Assembly (NCBI RefSeq): GCF_020510565.1
Contig: NZ_CP075189.1
Coordinates: forward strand, 2,278,501-2,342,500
Direction of reading: 5' to 3'
DNA from: Ferribacterium limneticum
GTDB lineage: Bacteria > Pseudomonadota > Gammaproteobacteria > Burkholderiales > Rhodocyclaceae
Length of the DNA: 64,000 nucleotides
The notes beneath the pieces were generated by a model, which had not been told where the DNA came from, searched no databases, and saw only the letters and a list, made by a program, of their open reading frames with translations. The position numbers and the translations under genes were made by a program. Below, piece by piece: positions 59,286-64,000 of the stretch; position 1 is the first letter of the stretch; each line of letters opens with the position of its first letter.

Positions 59286-62138
59286 ATGAGTTTCCAAACA
59301 CATTCTAGTCAGCAATTTGACCAGCCTTCGACACGGTGGCGTATTGATTTCGTAACGCGAGTCTCCTTGGCATTTGTCATGGGAATCGGACTGTCGGCGA
59401 GCGCCTTGGCAACACCGGAAAAGGCATCAAGCTATTACGAAGATGCCCTGAAAAGATACGAAAAAAATGAAATGCCGGCGGCGGTTATTCAGTTGAAGAA
59501 TGCCCTGCAGCAGGACTCTAAAATGCTTGCTGCCCATCTCCTGCTCGGCAAGGCATTGCTCCGGAATGGTGATCTCAAAGGAGCCGAAGCGGCGTTTGAG
59601 GAGGCGCTTAAACAAGGCGTCAACAGGGGCGAGGTCGCCCTTCCGCTGGGGCGAGTCTATCTCGCCCTTGGGCGCCCGGAAATGGTCATCGAACGGATAT
59701 CTGCCGCCGGGTTGTCGCCGGCACTTCAGGTTGAAGTGCTTACCATGCGCGGCAACGCCTATATCGAATCAGGAAAAAATACACTCGCTGTCGAGAGCTT
59801 TGAGAATGCACGAGCCATCGACCCGAAATCGGCTTCACCTCTAGTTGCCGAAGTGCCGATGTTGCTGGCCGCCGGGCGACTCGAGCAGGCAAAGGATAAG
59901 GCCAACAAGGCTGTCGAACTGGCGCCGAACGATGCCTCTGCGTGGAACGTCAAAGCCGCTGTGCAGCATGCCTCGTTTGATGCCAGCGGTGCATTGGTAG
60001 CCTATGGCAAGGCGCTTACTCTTGCTCCCAATCATGTTGATGCACGTATCGCGCGCGCCGCACTGTTGATCGACCTCAAACGCGATGGAGAGGCACGCAG
60101 CGATCTTGATTACCTGAAAATAAACGCCTCCGACGAACCACGGGCAGCCTATCTGCGCGCGGTTATGGCCGGCCAGCAGAATGATGCCAAGGCGACGAAC
60201 GAAGCCTTGACGGAAGTCACCCGGACCATCGACACCCTTCCACCCGCTTGGCTGATGCGTCGGGAGCAGCTATTGATGGCCGCAGCGCTGGCGCATTACG
60301 GACTAGGAAATCACGAGAAATCCCGCGAATATCTGGATGCACTGATCGCTCGCAGCCCGAACAATTTCGGCGCAAAAAAACTGTTGGCATCGATTTACGT
60401 TGATACCAAGGAATTTGGACGAGCCCAACCTCTGCTCGAATCGCTGCAAAGAGTTAAGCCCGATGATCCGCAGGTCATGTTCCTGCTCGGTTCGGTCAAC
60501 CTTGCTCAACGGCGCTATGCACAGGCCTCCAATCTGTTCGAACAGGCGGCAGCGCGGACCGGGGCGCCCGAAATGACCCGCTCGCTCGGCTTCAGCCAGC
60601 TTGGTCTGGGGCAGGCCGACAAAGGCGTGGCAAGCCTCGAAAAGGCATATGCGGCGAATCCTGACGATGCCCGGGCCGGCATGGCGCTGGCGACGATCTA
60701 TATTCAACAGTCCAAAAAAGACAAGGCACTAAAGATTGCCGAAGCACTGATCAAGCGCAATCCAGAGAATCTGACTGCCCTGAATTTCCTTGGTACCCTC
60801 AAGGGGGCAAGTGGTGACAAGGCCGGTGCGCGAGCGGCTTACACGCAGGTGCTGACCAAGAACCCAAGTTTTGCGCCTTCCGCATTGAACATGGTTAGGC
60901 TCGATGTGGGTGAAAAGCGTTTCGATGAGGCCCGTCGCCGTCTTGATATGCTTTTGAAGCAGGACAGTAACGATTACAGGGTCTTGTATGAGTACGGCAT
61001 TCTCGAACAACGTGCAGAGCGGCCGGTGGAAGCCATTCGCCATCTGACCAAGGCCGGTGATGTCCAGCGCAACGACCCCAGCCCGACACTAGTGCTGATT
61101 GATATCTATCTGAAGCAGCGCCAAGGCGATCAGGCGCTGACTGCCGCCAAGCTATTGGCCAGCAAGTTTGCAGCCAACCTCAAGGTTCAACTAGCACTGG
61201 CGCAAACCTATCTGGCAATTGGCGATGCTGCTAATGCGCGCGCAGTATTGACTGGCGCGACCCGTCTAGCCGAATTCGAGCCGCGTTCGCAGGTCACCAT
61301 CGCCCGCCTGCAAATAGCCGCCGCCAATCTGGATGGTGCGGCCTACAGTCTATCCAAGGCACTACAGGGTAATCCCGATGACGTTGCGGCATTGTCTTTG
61401 GCTGTGCAGGTCGAGGCACGACGTGGTAATGCCGCCAAGGCCGATGAGGCACTCAAAATGCTGAATGCAAAGCATCCCACCAGCCTGGATGCAGCAAGGG
61501 CAAGCGCCGATCTAGCCATGTCGCGCGGCAAATACCCGGCGGCTATAGCTGGTTATCGCAAGCTCCTCTCGCGCCAGGAAAGCACCGCCAATGCTTTGGC
61601 GCTTGTTGAGGCCCAGCTCGCGGCGGGTGAGCTAGCTAAGGCTGTTACCTTTCTGGAAGGCTGGACTAAAAACCACACTAAGGACAAGCGAGCACTCAAA
61701 GCTCTGGCCGAAACGCAGTTCCAGTCTAGCCAGCTAGTTGCAGCGAAAAAGACTTATCAGCAGGTTATCGCTGCCACGCCAAACGACGCTGTGTCACTCA
61801 ATAATTACGCTAACCTGCTTCTACTGATCAATGACCCAGCTGCGGAGGAAATGGCAGAGCGCGCACTGAAACTTTCGCCGACACATCCAGCCTATGCCGA
61901 TACTTTAGGCTGGGTGCTTGTTAGCAAAGGCCAGGCTGAGGCTGGTTTGCGGTACTTGCGCGATGCTCGCCTACGTAGCCCGGATAACGGAGAGATTCGC
62001 TTTCACTTGGCGTATGCACTGGCCAAACTTGGGAGAAAAAGCGAAGCTCGTGAGGAGTTGAAAGCTGTTCTTGAGAATCCACGTGTCGCTTTGGATGGTG
62101 CGGCACTTGGTTTGCTGAAAAAAGATTTGGGGCTTTAA
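59286..62138 (+). CDS. prsT: PEP-CTERM system TPR-repeat protein PrsT
   Basis: A 950-aa exported protein. It has a hydrophobic signal segment (about residues 24-42, VSLAFVMGIGLSASALA) followed by more than twenty TPR-like helical hairpins through to the C-terminus. Phrases such as AAVIQLKNALQQDSKMLAAH followed by LLLGKALLRNGDLKGAEAAF, and near the end NNYANLLLLINDPAAEEMA, match PrsT. That lipoprotein-like TPR protein belongs to exosortase/EPS loci carrying the PrsK-PrsR two-component system. It probably scaffolds polysaccharide or PEP-CTERM protein export. No canonical sigma-54 site is visible upstream; the 163-base spacer contains TTGACG as a possible -35 box. Confidence 0.85.
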   Translation: MSFQTHSSQQFDQPSTRWRIDFVTRVSLAFVMGIGLSASALATPEKASSYYEDALKRYEKNEMPAAVIQLKNALQQDSKMLAAHLLLGKALLRNGDLKGAEAAFEEALKQGVNRGEVALPLGRVYLALGRPEMVIERISAAGLSPALQVEVLTMRGNAYIESGKNTLAVESFENARAIDPKSASPLVAEVPMLLAAGRLEQAKDKANKAVELAPNDASAWNVKAAVQHASFDASGALVAYGKALTLAPNHVDARIARAALLIDLKRDGEARSDLDYLKINASDEPRAAYLRAVMAGQQNDAKATNEALTEVTRTIDTLPPAWLMRREQLLMAAALAHYGLGNHEKSREYLDALIARSPNNFGAKKLLASIYVDTKEFGRAQPLLESLQRVKPDDPQVMFLLGSVNLAQRRYAQASNLFEQAAARTGAPEMTRSLGFSQLGLGQADKGVASLEKAYAANPDDARAGMALATIYIQQSKKDKALKIAEALIKRNPENLTALNFLGTLKGASGDKAGARAAYTQVLTKNPSFAPSALNMVRLDVGEKRFDEARRRLDMLLKQDSNDYRVLYEYGILEQRAERPVEAIRHLTKAGDVQRNDPSPTLVLIDIYLKQRQGDQALTAAKLLASKFAANLKVQLALAQTYLAIGDAANARAVLTGATRLAEFEPRSQVTIARLQIAAANLDGAAYSLSKALQGNPDDVAALSLAVQVEARRGNAAKADEALKMLNAKHPTSLDAARASADLAMSRGKYPAAIAGYRKLLSRQESTANALALVEAQLAAGELAKAVTFLEGWTKNHTKDKRALKALAETQFQSSQLVAAKKTYQQVIAATPNDAVSLNNYANLLLLINDPAAEEMAERALKLSPTHPAYADTLGWVLVSKGQAEAGLRYLRDARLRSPDNGEIRFHLAYALAKLGRKSEAREELKAVLENPRVALDGAALGLLKKDLGL

Positions 62139-62232
62139 TTTTTTTGAAATTGAGTGTCGGAATTTTTTACAGTAGACTCTGGTTCGTCGAATGTTTGTAT
62201 CTAACAAATTGAATTAATAGATAAATTATATT

Positions 62233-62248
62233 TGGCTTGATATTTGCT
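62233..62248 (+). promoter_or_regulatory. Sigma-54 (RpoN) type promoter of the PEP-CTERM gene
   Basis: TGGCTTGATATTTGCT fits TGGCACG-N4-TTGCW, with the invariant GG and GC dinucleotides correctly spaced, 35 bases before the start codon. PEP-CTERM genes in several bacteria are known to be driven by RpoN with the PrsR activator, so the match is functionally coherent. Confidence 0.75.
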
Positions 62249-62283
62249 AGCTTACAAAGCAAGAGTCGCGTTAGGAGTGGGAA

Positions 62284-63147
62284 ATGAAAATTCAATTCAA
62301 GGCATCGTTCTGTTCAGTAGCGTTGGTGTTTGCGAGCCAGGTTTCTGCTGCGACGTGGGAGTTGATAGGAACGCCAACAGCGGGTGTTTCGGCTATCAAC
62401 GCGTATGCCAACACTGGCAGCACTGTAGATGATGCTTCTTCGTCGGCTAATAACGGTGCATCGCAAACCATTCAGGCGGCCCAATGGGTGGGATCCTATG
62501 CTGGATATGGCGGAGTTACTAACGCAGAGTGTACGTCTGGATTGAGTTGTGACCAAAACGAAGGTGGTAATCCAGAGCACGCGATGGACAACAATCAGCG
62601 TTACGATATGGTATTGGTTAGCTTCGATTCGCTGGTGCAGCTGACTTCACTGGAGCTATCTTGGTATAAGTATGACTCTGACTATACGGTTATGGCCTAT
62701 ACGGGGTCAGGAAATCCGACGGATACGATGAGTGCGGCATCTATCGTAGGTAAAACGTTTACCAGTAGCATGGCAGGGTGGACAGTTATTGGTAGCTACG
62801 ATGGAGATTCGTACAATGGCGAGAAATCAGGGGAATTTAACCGAGGCATCACTTACACTCCGGCAAATGCCAATGTCTATTCGTCTTATTGGCTGATCGG
62901 TGCATACAATCCGTTGGTTGGTGGGCCTACGGTTGGTAATCCAAATATGGGAACGGGGGAGTTGAATTATTATCAAACCGCTGTTAAGTCAAATACCGGC
63001 TACGACTACATCAAACTTTCATCAGTAAGCGGTAATGTTTGTACGACGGGTTGTGGATCTAATGACAATAAAATTCCCGAGCCTGGTTCGCTGGCATTGA
63101 TGGGGATTGGATTGGTTGGATTACTTCGCTTGCGCAAGAGGCGCTAA
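62284..63147 (+). CDS. PEP-CTERM sorting-domain protein
   Basis: A 287-aa exported protein with a signal peptide (residues about 1-22, ending VSAAT). The body is Ser/Gly/Asn/Tyr-rich and beta-strand-rich, without a known domain. The C-terminal sorting signal is KIPEPGSLALMGIGLVGLLR followed by the basic end LRKRR. That is the PEP motif, hydrophobic helix and basic tail recognised by exosortase. The protein is expected to be cut by an exosortase and displayed or embedded in exopolysaccharide. Lower GC than the neighbours, GGAGTGG ribosome-binding site, own sigma-54-type promoter and terminator: a single-gene unit. Confidence 0.93.
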   Translation: MKIQFKASFCSVALVFASQVSAATWELIGTPTAGVSAINAYANTGSTVDDASSSANNGASQTIQAAQWVGSYAGYGGVTNAECTSGLSCDQNEGGNPEHAMDNNQRYDMVLVSFDSLVQLTSLELSWYKYDSDYTVMAYTGSGNPTDTMSAASIVGKTFTSSMAGWTVIGSYDGDSYNGEKSGEFNRGITYTPANANVYSSYWLIGAYNPLVGGPTVGNPNMGTGELNYYQTAVKSNTGYDYIKLSSVSGNVCTTGCGSNDNKIPEPGSLALMGIGLVGLLRLRKRR

Positions 63148-63162
63148 ACAGATGGTCAAATC

Positions 63163-63190
63163 AAAACGGCACCTTTTGGTGCCGTTTTGA
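63163..63190 (+). terminator. Bidirectional terminator after the PEP-CTERM gene
   Basis: Perfect stem AAAACGGCACC / GGTGCCGTTTT with a TTTT loop, flanked by A- and T-runs so it can serve both the PEP-CTERM gene and the convergent acyl carrier gene. Confidence 0.9.
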
Positions 63191-63192
63191 TT

Positions 63193-63450
63193 TCAGCGCT
63201 GTGATTCGATCAGAGCTGCCAGCGTTACGACTGAACTTAGGTGCTGGCGTGCCGTTTCGTCATTGGCCTCAAGCACAACGCCATACTTCTTCTTGAGTGC
63301 CAGTACAAGTTCGAGTGCATCAATTGAATCCAAGCCCAAACCATCATCGGCAAAGAGCAGTGTGCCTTCGCCAATGTCGGTAGGGGTGATGTCTTCAAGA
63401 TTCATCGTTTCTATGATGAATACCTTCAATTCGTGATGCAGATCGTTCAT
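63193..63450 (-). CDS. Acyl carrier protein (second, PEP-CTERM-adjacent)
   Basis: An 85-aa carrier protein with the phosphopantetheine Ser42 in LGLDSIDALELVLALKKKYG. It is similar to the DarA/DarB-cluster ACP and distinct from the housekeeping AcpP type. Exosortase/EPS loci often encode a dedicated acyl carrier and acyl ligase, and its position next to PEP-CTERM genes fits that. It lies 7 bases downstream of the probable hydrolase gene. Confidence 0.88.
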   Translation of the reverse strand: MNDLHHELKVFIIETMNLEDITPTDIGEGTLLFADDGLGLDSIDALELVLALKKKYGVVLEANDETARQHLSSVVTLAALIESQR

Positions 63451-63457
63451 TTCTAGT

Positions 63458-64000
63458 TTATTTCTTGCGTAGTTGAATTCCGGAAAAGCCCAGCATGGCT
63501 TCGTCTCCGGCGCCAATCAGTCGTAGCGTGTCTCCGCGACCGGTACCCAAGCCGGCTGTTACCACTTCGTTGTCGGAGACTGCATGAAAGGCGATCTGCA
63601 AAAGGAGGTCGGGTACCTCCGGAAAGTGCGCTTCACCGACTAGTAGCCCGTTGTCTTCCTTGAGCAGAAGTCTGTCAGGAGTAGGGCCGTCTATCTTTCC
63701 AATGATCTCGTAGTGGCCGAGATTGTTCCAGAAGCGCTCAGGAATTTTCGTTGGCTTCAGTTTTTCGCCAAATATCAGCGATTCTGCGCCGATACGGCCG
63801 ACGATGATTTGCCGACCGTCGACATTGGCCATCGACAAGTGAATATCCTCGAATGCGCCGACGCGTACAGCCATCATTCCAAACAATCGATATTTGATAG
63901 TCAGCAAGCCGTCTTCGTGCGGCACCAGACGGAAATGATGGCCCGCAGCCTCAACGTCAATCTGGCCATTTTTTGTGCTGATTCTGGCCAAGCCAACCAT
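63458..64000 (-). CDS. Probable beta-lactamase-family serine hydrolase, C-terminal part
   Basis: Only the last about 180 codons are in the window; the ATG at the very edge is probably internal. The beta-rich sequence FWNNLGHYEIIGKIDG, LLVGEAHFPEVPDLLLQIAF, GLGTGRGDTLRLIGAGDEAM and LGFSGIQLRKK resembles the C-terminal lipocalin-like region of class C beta-lactamase-type serine hydrolases. The active-site motifs would be outside the window. It is transcribed into the acyl carrier gene. The family call is tentative. Confidence 0.5.
   Translation of the reverse strand: MVGLARISTKNGQIDVEAAGHHFRLVPHEDGLLTIKYRLFGMMAVRVGAFEDIHLSMANVDGRQIIVGRIGAESLIFGEKLKPTKIPERFWNNLGHYEIIGKIDGPTPDRLLLKEDNGLLVGEAHFPEVPDLLLQIAFHAVSDNEVVTAGLGTGRGDTLRLIGAGDEAMLGFSGIQLRKK

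Overview
The window reads as chromosomal DNA of a betaproteobacterium, most likely a member of the Rhodocyclales (Dechloromonas/Azonexus/Azospira-like). The pointers are the smpB/ratA/rnfH, guaB-guaA block, the coxB-ctaD-ctaG-coxC-surf1-ctaB-ctaA cytochrome oxidase locus with its tiny assembly protein, high GC with dense ATGA-type gene overlaps, and a PEP-CTERM/exosortase-type surface system. The genus is inferred; there is no rRNA. No insertion sequence, prophage or CRISPR array was seen.

Layout. 1-4.6 kb: a truncated TIGR03790-type gene, a rhomboid protease, a DUF2249 protein with a polytopic membrane protein, and thrC. 4.6-12.6 kb: a GAF protein, a methyltransferase, a 45-aa membrane protein, then a minus-strand run with nadC, the NAD(P)H-hydrate repair enzyme, a hybrid sensor kinase and a histone-deacetylase-like amidohydrolase. 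12.7-21.2 kb: cnoX and, upstream of it, nine overlapping genes forming a DarA/DarB-type (dialkylresorcinol-like) lipid or polyketide cluster with its own acyl carrier protein, ketosynthase pair, BtrH-like protein and ABC exporter. 21.3-26.5 kb: pyrG-kdsA-eno-ftsB, a peroxiredoxin and a SlyD-like isomerase. 26.6-30.5 kb: a sigma-54-type promoter, a small secreted protein and a VanZ/O-antigen-ligase-like membrane protein. 30.5-36.8 kb: a metallophosphoesterase, mutS, queF, menD and tRNA-Asp. 37-43.2 kb: an Hpt protein, a NarL-type regulator, smpB, ratA, rnfH, guaB and guaA. 43.2-51.8 kb: an aa3/caa3-type cytochrome oxidase with heme A synthesis, copper delivery (CtaG, SCO) and SURF1. 51.9-59.1 kb: tadA, an L,D-transpeptidase, a TANGO2-like protein, ygfZ, then mltG-tmk-holB-pilZ-tatD-ankyrin. 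59.3-64 kb: the PEP-CTERM-associated TPR protein PrsT, a PEP-CTERM cargo protein behind a second sigma-54-type promoter, and convergent to them an acyl carrier protein and the end of a probable serine hydrolase.

The most striking unexplained signal is a dispersed, partly palindromic motif of about 36-40 bp. Its core is TTCCACGGTCAACCGGAA or the CGGTCGACCG variant, followed by AT-rich palindromic sequence close to AATTTTGGCCAAAATT. At least nine good copies and two or three core-only copies are spread over 4-59 kb. They lie in both orientations and mostly inside coding sequence, in several reading frames, and in at least two genes without apparent net insertion. That pattern resembles a DNA-uptake-type or other selected genome motif more than a simple mobile element, but this is a hypothesis.

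No gene-free stretch exceeds 300 bases. The longest, 26497-26740, holds a terminator and a sigma-54-type promoter.
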